From an uncultured Pseudomonadota bacterium (GTDB taxonomy: Bacteria > Pseudomonadota > Gammaproteobacteria > Burkholderiales > SG8-39): a stretch of DNA of 64,000 bases. How positions within the stretch are numbered: the stretch's first letter is position 1; each line of letters begins with the position of its first letter. Below are positions 1 to 8,154 of this stretch, in pieces. Made by a program: the position numbers and the translations under genes. The notes under the pieces were generated by a model. That model was not told the DNA's origin. It was given only the letters and a program-made list of their open reading frames with translations, and did not search any database. The stretch spans positions 1 through 64,000 of the forward strand of contig CAIKRR010000077.1 in the NCBI GenBank assembly GCA_903829815.1. Direction: 5' to 3'.

Positions 1-50
1 CAGGTTCTGACGAGTGGCGCCAAAAGCGTGCGAACAGCATCGAGGATCAT
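1..50 (-). CDS. 5' end of an unidentified gene, cut by the window edge
   Basis: An ATG at 50 reading leftward is preceded by a good ribosome binding site (AGGAGA, about six bases upstream). It opens a frame that begins MILDAVRTLLAPLVRT and runs off the window. It lies 39 bases beyond the stop of the flavin monooxygenase-like gene on the same strand, so it is probably the next gene of that operon. Sixteen residues are too few to name a family. Confidence 0.5.
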   Translation of the reverse strand, partial: MILDAVRTLLAPLVRT

Positions 51-89
51 CTGGAATCTCCTGCCGTGAAAGGGGACATCCCCGGTAGA

Positions 90-1322
90 TCAGAGTGCCG
101 GATTGGCCACCGAACCGCCCAGGGCCACCAGGCCCCAGTTGGCCCCCTGGGTGTCCCAGGAAAAACTGATATGGCCAGACAACGCATGCGCATCGCGGAA
201 AAGGCGCTGGATCGGGTAGCGGTCGTAGATGCCATTCGCCCCCGCCATCGCATGCAAGCCATCGACCGCCTCGGTGCACAGGCCGACGAGAAAGGCCAGG
301 TTGCGCTTGAAACGCAGTTTGTCCTCGTCGCTCGGGATGCGTCCGGCGCTGGCGATGGCCTGTGCATCGATGCAGTCCTGCATGCCCATCAGCCGCGCCG
401 CCTCGATGCGCGAGGCAGCAGCAGCCACGCGCAACTGCACGGCCTGAAAGTCGCGCATCCGCGACGCCGTGTAGCTGGTGCTGCGTTCACGAACCGCGGC
501 GATGGTGAGATCGAGGGCAGCCTGCGCGTTGCCCACAGCGACCCCGCCGATGCAATGGGCGGCGAGCGCGGACATCGGAATCCGGTACATCGGATTGGGG
601 TTGACCCCGGCGCCTGGAAAGTCGCCGCCGCCACGCGCCTGCAACATCGACAGCACCCGGTGCGAGGGCACGAAGAGGTCACTGACACGTACCGACCTGG
701 AACCGGTGCCGCGCATGCCCAGCACGTGCCAGTCGTCAATCACCTCGTGTTCGCTGCAGGGCACGAGGCACATGAGATAGTCGACCACCCGGTCGCCCTC
801 ACGCACGAGTGCCGCCAGCATGTTCCACTGGCTCGATTCGACGCCGCTCGAGAAGTTCCAGTGGCCGCTGAGCCTGATACCCGCGTCGACGCGCTCGGCA
901 CGCCCCTGAGGATAGGCGATTCCGGACGCAATCAACGCATCGGGCGACACCGCCCAGACATCGGCCTGCGCCTGCGGATCGAAGAGCGCAAGCATCCAGT
1001 GATGAATCGCCAGATTGCCCACATTCCAGGCGGTCGAGGCACACCCCTCGCCAACGATCATGGGCAGCTCGAACATCGAGACGAAGTCGAGCTCCATGCC
1101 CCCCCAGCGGCGCGGCTGCCCGAAGCGAAAGAGCCCGGTTCGATGCAGATCGGTCTCATTGGCCGGCAACAGACGTCGACCCGATTCCGTCTCCTGCGCG
1201 CGCTCGCGCAGGGCCGGAACAAGCGCGCGTGCACGCGCGACGGCCTCCGCATGGGGAACCGTGCTGAAATCGGCCGGAGCAGCCGTGACCGACGAGGACA
1301 TCGTGGATGAGGCAATCTGCAT
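90..1322 (-). CDS. Acyl-CoA dehydrogenase-fold flavin-dependent monooxygenase (HsaA/HpaB class D type)
   Basis: The protein is 410 residues from the ATG at 1322, or 403 from the ATG at 1301; neither start has a strong ribosome binding site. It has the acyl-CoA dehydrogenase fold. The N-terminal helical part contains ERAQETESGRRLLP, LHRTGLFRFGQPRRWGG and EGCASTAWNVGN. The central beta part contains LSGHWNFSSGVE and the GMRGTGSRSVRV stretch, typical of class D monooxygenases and related dehydrogenases. The C-terminal helices contain YPIQRLFRDAHALSGHISFSWD. In this family such proteins hydroxylate aromatic or sterol-ring substrates using reduced flavin supplied by a separate reductase. A true acyl-CoA dehydrogenase is less likely because the usual catalytic glutamate context is not evident. 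It is transcribed away from the Liv/Hyu/Cox series, so a shared substrate is possible but inferred. Confidence 0.8.
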   Translation of the reverse strand: MQIASSTMSSSVTAAPADFSTVPHAEAVARARALVPALRERAQETESGRRLLPANETDLHRTGLFRFGQPRRWGGMELDFVSMFELPMIVGEGCASTAWNVGNLAIHHWMLALFDPQAQADVWAVSPDALIASGIAYPQGRAERVDAGIRLSGHWNFSSGVESSQWNMLAALVREGDRVVDYLMCLVPCSEHEVIDDWHVLGMRGTGSRSVRVSDLFVPSHRVLSMLQARGGGDFPGAGVNPNPMYRIPMSALAAHCIGGVAVGNAQAALDLTIAAVRERSTSYTASRMRDFQAVQLRVAAAASRIEAARLMGMQDCIDAQAIASAGRIPSDEDKLRFKRNLAFLVGLCTEAVDGLHAMAGANGIYDRYPIQRLFRDAHALSGHISFSWDTQGANWGLVALGGSVANPAL

Positions 1323-1360
1323 GGCCGGCAGCACCGCCAATTCAGCTGGTAAGGGGCTAG

Positions 1361-1366
1361 TATAAT
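1361..1366 (+). promoter_or_regulatory. Possible -10 element in the divergent region
   Basis: A perfect TATAAT lies in the roughly 130-base gap between the divergent monooxygenase and livH, 90 bases before the livH ATG. No good -35 hexamer stands at the right distance. A TTGACA at 1387-1392 lies downstream of it and has no matching -10. It is therefore a candidate only, but the gap is the natural promoter site for the rightward operon. Confidence 0.25.
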
Positions 1367-1455
1367 TTGGACAGGTCGGGCCGGCGTTGACAAGACCTTC
1401 GAAGGCATGGTCAAGTGCGGCTCGTCGTTCAAAAGAATCGAGGCCGCCAGCGCCC

Positions 1456-2331
1456 ATGGAGATCACGTTTCCCCTTGTTGCCAATGCGGTCATCGCAGGG
1501 TTGCTGCTGGGCGGCTTCTATGCAGCTGTCAGCGTCGGAGTCGCCATCTCGTTTGGCATGCTCGATGTGGTCAATATCGCCCATCCGGCGTTCATCATTC
1601 TGGGCGCCTACATCGCGTACACCCTCAACGCCTGGCTGGGTATCGATCCGATCGTCGGCGCGCTTGTCGTATCGCCGCTTTTCTTCCTGCTGGGCGCCGG
1701 GGTCTACCGCATCTACCACCTCGCGTTCGAATCACGCGGAAGGGGTGCCCTGCCCGGCCTTGCCTTCTTCTTCGGCATCCTGTTCATCACCGAGGTGGTG
1801 CTCATACTCATCTTCGGCGTCGACTACCGGATGGTGAAGACGAGCTATTCCGAACTCTCGCTGCATGCCGGCTCGATCGATTTCGCCTTCCGGCTGATCG
1901 TGCCCTTCATCGTGTCGGTGGCAATGGTCGTGGCGCTACACCTGTACCTGAAGCACACCTTCTTCGGACGTGCGGTGCTGGCGGTCGCGCAAGACCCGCT
2001 CGCGCTGCGACTGATGGGCGTGAATCCGGTGCGGGTGCGCGAAGTGGCCTTTGCACTGTCGATCGCCACCGCCGGCATCGCGGGCGCCTTTCTCATCGTG
2101 ATACAACCCGTGCAACCCTCGATCGGCCGTGAATACATCGGCCTGGTGTTTGCCGTATGCGTCCTCGGTGGGCTCGGCTCGGTCTACGGCACACTGGTCG
2201 GCGCACTGATCCTTGGTCTGGCCGAGACCTTTACCGCAACCTTCTTCGGACCCTCCTGGTCCCCGGCGGTGTCATTCGGACTGCTTCTCCTTGCCCTTGC
2301 CTTCAAGCCGACAGGACTCTTCGGGCGATGA
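1456..2331 (+). CDS. livH: Branched-chain amino acid-type ABC transporter permease LivH
   Basis: This is a 291-residue integral membrane permease of the Liv/HAAT family. Hydrophobic helices run throughout, and the family stretches FGMLDVVNIAHPAF near residue 40 and VFAVCVLGGLGSVYGTLVGA near the C-terminus are clear. The ATG at 1456 is chosen because the protein then starts with MEITFPLVANAV directly before the first helix; a longer upstream frame adds a charged, non-hydrophobic segment. Its stop overlaps the livM start by four bases (ATGA). With LivM it should form the membrane channel of an importer. The adjacent catabolic genes suggest the substrate is their growth compound rather than leucine or valine, but this is inference. 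Confidence 0.93.
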   Translation: MEITFPLVANAVIAGLLLGGFYAAVSVGVAISFGMLDVVNIAHPAFIILGAYIAYTLNAWLGIDPIVGALVVSPLFFLLGAGVYRIYHLAFESRGRGALPGLAFFFGILFITEVVLILIFGVDYRMVKTSYSELSLHAGSIDFAFRLIVPFIVSVAMVVALHLYLKHTFFGRAVLAVAQDPLALRLMGVNPVRVREVAFALSIATAGIAGAFLIVIQPVQPSIGREYIGLVFAVCVLGGLGSVYGTLVGALILGLAETFTATFFGPSWSPAVSFGLLLLALAFKPTGLFGR

Positions 2332-3305
2332 ACCCTCCGGTGAAAGTTGCGCTGAGCAATACCCGATTTGCCATCCTCGCTCTCGTCGTGGGCGCGGTGC
2401 TGGCCCTCGGCTGCCAGTTCATCCAGAACGACTACTTCTTCAATGCAGCCTACACGGTGCTGCTGTACGCGATCCTGTCGACCGCCTGGAACATCCTTGG
2501 GGGCTACACCGGTTATGTGAATTTCGGCACAGCAGCGTTCTTTGCCATCGGCGTCTACTCCTCGATCGTCCTGTACAAGGCGTTTCACCTGCCACTGGGG
2601 CTCTTGATCATCGCCGGCACCGTGGTCGCAGGCGTGGCCGGCATCGGTCTGGGCTATCTGACGCTGCGCCTGCGCGGGCACTTCTTTGCCATCGCCACGC
2701 TCGCGCTTGCGGTGATGCTGTTCACGTTCGTCACCAACTGGGATTACGCGGGCGGCGCCCGGGGTGCCTATGTGCTGGTACCCCGCGAGGTACCCTTCGG
2801 CTTCCCGCGCTACATCCGCTACCTGTTCACGGTCATGGTCGGGCTCACGGTACTGGCGATCGTCGTCGCACGCATCATCGAGCGATCCCGCTTCGGGCAG
2901 GGTCTGGCAGCCATTCGCGATGACGAACTCGCTGCCGAGTGCGCGGGCGTGCCAACCCTGCGCCTCAAGCTCATCGCCACCGCCATCAGCGGCGGCATGA
3001 TGGGACTGGCAGGTACCACCTTCCCGTTCTTCATCTCCTTTGTCGAACCGGTAGGCGCGTTTGACCTGCGTTATGCAGTCAACGCGATCGCGATGCCGGT
3101 CATCGGTGGCATGACCACCTGGCTCGGGCCCCTGCTGGGTGCCATCCTGCTCGGGACCGTGCAGCAACTGGTACAGGTCACCATTTCCTCGGCCTGGAAT
3201 CTGCTGATCGTCGGGGTGCTGCTGGTCGGCTTCGTCACGCTGGCGCCCGAGGGCATCATGGGCTGGGTCCTTGCCTGGCGCGCGCGCCGGAGCAAGCGGT
3301 CATGA
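2328..3305 (+). CDS. livM: Branched-chain amino acid-type ABC transporter permease LivM
   Basis: The 325-residue membrane permease partners LivH. It shows the LivM hallmarks AWNILGGYTGYVNFGTAAFFAIG (about residues 53-75), the RLRGHFFAIATLALAVML loop and the cytoplasmic EAA-like segment ERSRFGQGLAAIRDDELAAECAG. The C-terminal GGMTTWLGPLLGAI is also typical. The start at 2328 overlaps the livH stop in an ATGA, and its own stop overlaps livG in the same way, so the operon is translationally coupled. Length and helix count are ordinary for LivM. Substrate is not deducible from the sequence. Confidence 0.93.
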   Translation: MNPPVKVALSNTRFAILALVVGAVLALGCQFIQNDYFFNAAYTVLLYAILSTAWNILGGYTGYVNFGTAAFFAIGVYSSIVLYKAFHLPLGLLIIAGTVVAGVAGIGLGYLTLRLRGHFFAIATLALAVMLFTFVTNWDYAGGARGAYVLVPREVPFGFPRYIRYLFTVMVGLTVLAIVVARIIERSRFGQGLAAIRDDELAAECAGVPTLRLKLIATAISGGMMGLAGTTFPFFISFVEPVGAFDLRYAVNAIAMPVIGGMTTWLGPLLGAILLGTVQQLVQVTISSAWNLLIVGVLLVGFVTLAPEGIMGWVLAWRARRSKRS

Positions 3306-4039
3306 GCGCACTGCTGCAGATCGACAGGCTGACCAAGCGCTTTGGCGGCTTTGTCGCGCTCGACCAGGTAAGCCTCCAGGTGGCCGCGGGCGAACGACTG
3401 GGCCTTATCGGACCGAACGGCTCGGGCAAGAGCACCCTGGTGAACTGCGTCAGCGGTCTGCTGCGAACCGAAGGCGGTGCTGTCATATTCAACGGCAGCG
3501 ACATCTCGCGCCAACCCGCCCACCAGCGCATCCGGGCCGGCATCGCGCGCAGTTTCCAGATACCCAAACCCTTTGCCAGCATGAGCGTAATCGACAATCT
3601 CTGCGTTCCGCTGCTCTATGCCACTGGCCACCGGCCTGGCCAGACGCGCCCCGGAGAAGCTCAGGCGCGCGATGAGGCCTTCGAGATCCTGCGCTCGGTC
3701 GGTCTGGATGCCAGGGCCGGCGAAATGTCGGCCGGGCTCACCCAGGTGGACATGCGCAAGCTGGAACTGGCCCGCGCGATCGCAGCCCGTCCAATGCTGC
3801 TGATCGCCGATGAGGCCATGGCCGGCCTGTCGACCAGCGAAGTCGACGAGATACTGCAACTGCTCCTGTCGATGAAAGGCCGCGGCATCGCGGTGATCAT
3901 GATCGAGCACATCATGCGAGCGGTGATGCAGTTCTCGGAGCGGGTGGCCGTGCTGGTGGCGGGCCACAAGATTGCCGATGGCGATCCGCATGAAGTCATC
4001 GCAAACCCCGATGTGCAGAGGGCCTATCTTGGCGAATGA
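3302..4039 (+). CDS. livG: Liv-type ABC transporter ATP-binding protein LivG
   Basis: A 245-residue ABC ATPase with Walker A GPNGSGKST (residues 37-45), a Q-loop region (SFQIPKPF) and Walker B-like LLIADEA followed by AGLS. The signature region reads LTQVDMRKLELARA instead of the usual LSGGQ-type motif. As I recall, a subset of Liv ATPases carries LT-x-R-K-LELARA variants, so it is probably functional. Compare the second LivG at 24675-25427, which has VSYGDRRRLEIAMA. The conserved Liv C-terminus ends in AYLGE. The gene overlaps livM by four bases and holds the start of livF inside its own end. Confidence 0.93.
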   Translation: MSALLQIDRLTKRFGGFVALDQVSLQVAAGERLGLIGPNGSGKSTLVNCVSGLLRTEGGAVIFNGSDISRQPAHQRIRAGIARSFQIPKPFASMSVIDNLCVPLLYATGHRPGQTRPGEAQARDEAFEILRSVGLDARAGEMSAGLTQVDMRKLELARAIAARPMLLIADEAMAGLSTSEVDEILQLLLSMKGRGIAVIMIEHIMRAVMQFSERVAVLVAGHKIADGDPHEVIANPDVQRAYLGE

Positions 4040-4838
4040 CCCACAGAGCCTGAACGCGGGCACGGCAAGCACCCGTGCCGGAACGCCCTCGGCGTCTGCC
4101 ACGGGCAAAGCGGCAAGCTTGCGCGTCCAGGGTGTGAGTGCAGGCTATGGCGCGGTGCAGGTACTGCAGGACATATCGCTCGAAGTAGCCGACGGACAGA
4201 CCGTGGCGCTGCTGGGTACCAACGGCAATGGCAAGTCCACCCTGATGAAATGCATCATGGGCATGGTCACACCCTCCGCGGGCCAGGTTGTCGCGACCAT
4301 CGATGGGGTCACGCATGATCTGGTGGGGATGCCCACCGAGCGCATCGTCGACCTGGGAATCGCCCTGGTGCCCGAAGGTCGGCGCCTGTTCCCACGCCTC
4401 ACCGTCGAGGAAAATCTGCTCTTGGGCGCCTACCGGCCAGCAGCGCGTTCGGAAATTGCACGTAACCTTGATTTCTGCTTCGAAGCCTTTCCCCGCCTGC
4501 ATGAGCGACGTACCCAGCTTGCCGGTAGCATGAGCGGGGGCGAACAGCAGATGGTTGCGCTCGCCCGCGCCCTGATGACGGTACCCCGTATTCTGCTCAT
4601 CGACGAGCCCTCGGTCGGTCTTGCCCCGATCTTTGTCAGTCGCACGATCGACAAGATTGCCGAACTCAAGCAACGCTACGGCCTCACGGTGCTGATGGCC
4701 GAGCAGAACTTCAATCAGGCCATTCGCATCGCCGACAGCGGTCACGTGATCGTACATGGACACCTCGAATTTCACGGCAGAACACGCGCAGAATTAAGCG
4801 ATAACGACATGGTCCGCAAGCTCTATCTGGGTGCCTGA
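4029..4838 (+). CDS. livF: Liv-type ABC transporter ATP-binding protein LivF
   Basis: The ATPase shows Walker A GTNGNGKST (about residues 63-71), the LivF-typical VPEGRRLFPRLTVEENLLLGAY, signature MSGGEQQMVALARAL and Walker B ILLIDEPSVGLAP. No ATG gives a clean start near the domain. The TTG at 4029 is chosen because AGAGGG lies six bases before it; the second Liv operon uses the same arrangement, a TTG inside the YLG codons of livG. This gives 269 residues, with about 28 low-complexity residues (Ala, Thr, Gly, Ser) before the ABC domain. An ATG at 4011 is the alternative. It is the last gene of the transporter set; no receptor gene is adjacent. Confidence 0.9.
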   Translation: MANDPQSLNAGTASTRAGTPSASATGKAASLRVQGVSAGYGAVQVLQDISLEVADGQTVALLGTNGNGKSTLMKCIMGMVTPSAGQVVATIDGVTHDLVGMPTERIVDLGIALVPEGRRLFPRLTVEENLLLGAYRPAARSEIARNLDFCFEAFPRLHERRTQLAGSMSGGEQQMVALARALMTVPRILLIDEPSVGLAPIFVSRTIDKIAELKQRYGLTVLMAEQNFNQAIRIADSGHVIVHGHLEFHGRTRAELSDNDMVRKLYLGA

Positions 4839-4957
4839 AGCAACCGTCCAGCGTCGTGGCGAGCCCTGCGTCGCAGGCTGCATCCGCCCCCCCGCCATGA
4901 GGGTCGCGCCCGTTTGGCCTGTGGCAACCAGCGCTGTGCCCGCCCCCGGAGAATGCG

Positions 4958-5866
4958 ATGTCTGAAAAGCCTGCCGAAACCGTTCCGATGAGCCCGCGCG
5001 AGCGGGTCCCCTACAGCGCCATCATCGATCGCCCTCCACTGCCCCTGCCTGGCGGCGCGCGCATGGCTGTCTGGACCATCGTCAATGTGGAAGACTGGGG
5101 CATCGAGCGGCCGATGCCGCGCACGGTGCTGCCTCCGCCCATGGGCCAGACCCTGCTGCCCGACCTGCCCAACTGGGCCTGGCACGAATACGGCATGCGC
5201 GTCGGGTTCTGGCGTCTGCACGCCTGCATGCAGGCCTTCGGCATCACGCCGACCTTTGCCATCAACGGGCAGGTCTGCAAGACCTACCCACGGGTTGCCC
5301 AGGCAGCACTCGACGCCAACTGGGAATTCATGGGGCATGGCTATGTGCAAGGTCCGATGCACAAGGTCGATGACCAGGCCAAGGCCATCGCCGACACGAT
5401 CGAGGCCATCAAGACCTTCACCGGCCGAGCACCACGTGGCTGGGAAAGCCCCGGACTGACCGAGACCGCCGACACCATCGACTTGCTGGCCGCCGCCGGC
5501 ATCGAATACGTGGCCGACTGGGTGCTGGATGACCAGCCGGTACCGATCCAGACCCGGCATGGCAAGGTACTGTCGGTGCCCTACACCGTAGAACTGAACG
5601 ACATCGCCATGATGGCGCTGCAGCATCACCGTGGCGACGAAATGTATGTGCGCGGCGTCGAGAACTTCGATCGTCTCTACGAGGAGAGCGCCTCCGTCAC
5701 GCGGGTCATGGCGATCAGCGTCCACCCCTACATCTCAGGCGTGCCCCACCGCATCGGGCATCTCGAGCGACTCTATCGACACATCCTGTCGCGCCCCGAT
5801 GTGGTGATGTGGACCGGCGAGCAGATTCTCGACTGGTACAACCAGGTAGCGCCAGGCACGCGCTGA
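4958..5866 (+). CDS. Polysaccharide deacetylase-family hydrolase, allantoinase (PuuE)-like
   Basis: The 302-residue protein has the NodB/polysaccharide-deacetylase barrel in the variant used by PuuE-type allantoinases and related cyclic-amide hydrolases. Visible elements are WTIVNVEDWG near residue 42, PTFAINGQVCKTYP, the metal-site-like EFMGHGYVQGPMH, RGWESPGLTET and VMAISVHPYISGVPHR. It has no signal peptide, so it is cytoplasmic, unlike cell-wall deacetylases. The ATG at 4958 follows GGAGAA at suitable spacing. Placement between a Liv importer and a HyuA/HyuB pair suggests it opens a ring or cleaves an amide of the same imported compound. The exact substrate is unknown; allantoin itself is not supported by other purine genes here. 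Confidence 0.85.
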   Translation: MSEKPAETVPMSPRERVPYSAIIDRPPLPLPGGARMAVWTIVNVEDWGIERPMPRTVLPPPMGQTLLPDLPNWAWHEYGMRVGFWRLHACMQAFGITPTFAINGQVCKTYPRVAQAALDANWEFMGHGYVQGPMHKVDDQAKAIADTIEAIKTFTGRAPRGWESPGLTETADTIDLLAAAGIEYVADWVLDDQPVPIQTRHGKVLSVPYTVELNDIAMMALQHHRGDEMYVRGVENFDRLYEESASVTRVMAISVHPYISGVPHRIGHLERLYRHILSRPDVVMWTGEQILDWYNQVAPGTR

Positions 5867-6042
5867 ACCACACGGCGCTCGCCGGACTCAAGGCAGACAT
5901 CACGAAGCGGCAAAGGAGCGGCCAAGGAGCGGCACCGGCGCTCTCGCACAAGAGCAGGAACGCAGCATCCGGCAGCAGGAAGTACCGAACGAAAAAATGG
6001 ATGCACGAACCCTGACGTTCGCGCCATGAGGAGAGACAACAG
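5867..6042. other. Intergenic gap with a short direct repeat
   Basis: The 176-base gap before hyuA contains the near-repeat AAAGGAGCGGCC/CAAGGAGCGGC around 5908-5932. Both copies look like ribosome binding sites but neither is followed by a usable start. A proper site (GAGGAGA) precedes the hyuA ATG at 6043. No hairpin with a T-tract was seen. Confidence 0.3.
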
Positions 6043-8154
6043 ATGGGACCCTACCTGGTCGGCGTCGATATCGGCGGCACCTTCACCGACTGCGTCGTGA
6101 TGGACTCGAACGGGGGCATCACTGCCACCAAGTCCTCATCGACCCCACAGAACTTCGCCCAGGGCATGCTCGCATCGATGCGCGTTGCGTCCGACCGGCT
6201 GGGTCTGGCCTTCGACGACTTCTGCCGGCAGATCTCGGTACTCACCCACGGCACCACCGCCGGCACCAATGCCCTCATCCAGCGCCGCGGCGCACGCGTG
6301 GGCCTGATCATGACACGCGGCCATGAAGACGTGATTCACATCATGCGCGGGTCGCGGGGCGTCACCTCGCGCGACATGACCAAGGTGGTCCACTTTCCCG
6401 AAAGCGGAAAACCCACACCCATCGTTCCCAAGAGCCTCATCCGCGGAGTCTCCGAGCGTATCGACTGCTTCGGAGAGGTCGTCGTCGCGCTGAATGAAGC
6501 CGAAGCCAACGCCGCCATCGATGCGCTTCTGGCCGAGGGCGTCGAGGCCATCGGCATCTGCTTCCTCTGGTCCTTCAAGCAACCCAGCCACGAGCAGCGC
6601 ATGAAGGCCCTGGTGAAGGCCCGCGCGCCCGATCTCTTCGTCACTTGTTCGCATGAGATCGCGCCCAAGTGGGGCGAATATGAACGCACCACCGCCACCG
6701 CCCTCAACGCCTATCTGGGTCCATTGATGGCCCGCTACCTCGGAAACCTCGCAAGCGAACTGAAAGCCTCGGGCTATCGAAATCCCTTGCAGATCACCCA
6801 GTGTGGTGGCGGTTCGGTATCGGTGACCCGCGCGATGGAGTCGCCCTTGCTCACCCTCGACTCGGGGCCTGTATCGGGGGTCACCGGATCGGTGTACCTG
6901 GGGCGCCTGATGGACACGCCCAACATCATCACGACTGACATGGGAGGCACCTCGTTCGACGTCGGCATCATCGAGCAGAACCAGCCCACCTACGCCTTCG
7001 TCTCCAACGTCGTGCAGTACGAGTACTTCCTGCCCAAGGTCGATATCCAGGCCATCGGCGCCGGGGGTGGGTCGCTGGCCCGTGTCGACCCGGTGGCGCG
7101 CACGCTGCGCGTGGGCCCCGACTCGGCCGGCGCCGATCCGGGACCGGTGTGCTACGGTCGCGGCGCGCAGACGCCGACCGTCACCGATGCCGACGTGGTG
7201 CTGGGGTACATCAACCCGGACAACTTCCTCGGCGGACGCATCCGCCTGGACCGCGACGCCGCGGTTGCCAGTATCCAGACCGTCGCGGATCAACTCGGCC
7301 TCACACTGATGGAAACCGCGAGCGGCATCGCGCGTATTGCCGAGTTTCGCATGGCCGACATCATCCGCAAGATGACGGTCGAAAAGGGCTTTGACCCGCG
7401 CGACTTCGTGCTCCACGCCTTCGGCGGGGCCGGCCCGGCGCATGCCAGCGTCTTTGGTGCAGAACTGGGGGTGCAGCGGGTCATCATTCCGCAAAAGGAG
7501 ATTGCCTCGACCTGGTGTGCGTTCGGCGCTGCCTCGGCAGACATCCTGCACCTGCATGAACAGGTCGACATCCAGGTATCGCCCTTCGATGCCAGGCGCA
7601 TCAACGAAACGCTCGCGGCCCTGGAAGCGCGCGCGATCGCACAACTGGACCAGGATGGCATCGCCCGATCGCGCCGCCGCTACCAGTTCTCGATTGACAT
7701 GCGTCACCGCGGCCAGATCAATGAGGTGGAAGTAACCCTGCCCGAGCGGCGCCTGAAACCATCGCAGTTCGAGGGGCTGCGCCAGCGCTTCTACGAACGC
7801 TACGAGCAGTTGTACGGGCGCGGCTCATCCTATCGCGACGCACGCCTGGAAATCGTCACTCTGCGACTGCGCGCCTCGGCACCCACGCGACGCCCGAATC
7901 TGGTCTGCGCACCGCGCCTGACGAAACGCATCGCGAAGGCATCCCACCGCGACCCGCGCGCGGTCTACTGGGAGTCGCTGCGACGCAAGATCTCGACACC
8001 CATCTTCGACGGCGCGCACCTCGTGCCCGGCAACACCATCGAGGGCCCGGCCATCATCGAGACCACCGACACCACCGTCGTCATCCATCCGGGGCGCTCG
8101 CTCGTGGTCGATGCCTTCGGCAACTTCGAAATCCGCTTCGGAGACCGCACATGA
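6043..8154 (+). CDS. HyuA-type ATPase subunit (hydantoinase/oxoprolinase A; acetone carboxylase beta-like)
   Basis: The 703-residue protein begins with the actin-like ATPase phosphate motif GVDIGGTFTDC (residues 5-15), followed by STPQNFAQGM and THGTTAGTNALIQRRGARVGLI. The second nucleotide-binding part carries ITTDMGGTSFDVG, the core has IQAIGAGGGSLARVD, and HAFGGAGPAHA follows near residue 465. Known relatives couple ATP hydrolysis to opening a cyclic amide (N-methylhydantoinase, 5-oxoprolinase) or to carboxylating a ketone (acetone and acetophenone carboxylases). The gene has a strong ribosome binding site (GAGGAGA) and its stop overlaps hyuB in ATGA, so the two subunits are made together. 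Its length is normal for the family. Features of the partner HyuB favour the carboxylase branch. Confidence 0.9.
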   Translation: MGPYLVGVDIGGTFTDCVVMDSNGGITATKSSSTPQNFAQGMLASMRVASDRLGLAFDDFCRQISVLTHGTTAGTNALIQRRGARVGLIMTRGHEDVIHIMRGSRGVTSRDMTKVVHFPESGKPTPIVPKSLIRGVSERIDCFGEVVVALNEAEANAAIDALLAEGVEAIGICFLWSFKQPSHEQRMKALVKARAPDLFVTCSHEIAPKWGEYERTTATALNAYLGPLMARYLGNLASELKASGYRNPLQITQCGGGSVSVTRAMESPLLTLDSGPVSGVTGSVYLGRLMDTPNIITTDMGGTSFDVGIIEQNQPTYAFVSNVVQYEYFLPKVDIQAIGAGGGSLARVDPVARTLRVGPDSAGADPGPVCYGRGAQTPTVTDADVVLGYINPDNFLGGRIRLDRDAAVASIQTVADQLGLTLMETASGIARIAEFRMADIIRKMTVEKGFDPRDFVLHAFGGAGPAHASVFGAELGVQRVIIPQKEIASTWCAFGAASADILHLHEQVDIQVSPFDARRINETLAALEARAIAQLDQDGIARSRRRYQFSIDMRHRGQINEVEVTLPERRLKPSQFEGLRQRFYERYEQLYGRGSSYRDARLEIVTLRLRASAPTRRPNLVCAPRLTKRIAKASHRDPRAVYWESLRRKISTPIFDGAHLVPGNTIEGPAIIETTDTTVVIHPGRSLVVDAFGNFEIRFGDRT

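Noticed and set aside
66-1310. Long rightward open frame (414 codons) opposite the monooxygenase gene
   Set aside because: It is rich in Arg, His and Gly with no family motif, a typical antisense shadow of a GC-rich gene; the leftward frame has a full flavoenzyme fold.
1387-1392. Consensus TTGACA as -35 for livH
   Set aside because: No -10-like hexamer lies 16-18 bases downstream (GTCAAG at that place), and it is downstream of the nearby TATAAT.
3700-3840. LivG at 3302-4039 as a non-functional ATPase because its signature motif is degenerate
   Set aside because: LT-x-R-K-LELARA variants are, as I recall, common in one Liv subgroup, and Walker A, Walker B and Q-loop are intact.
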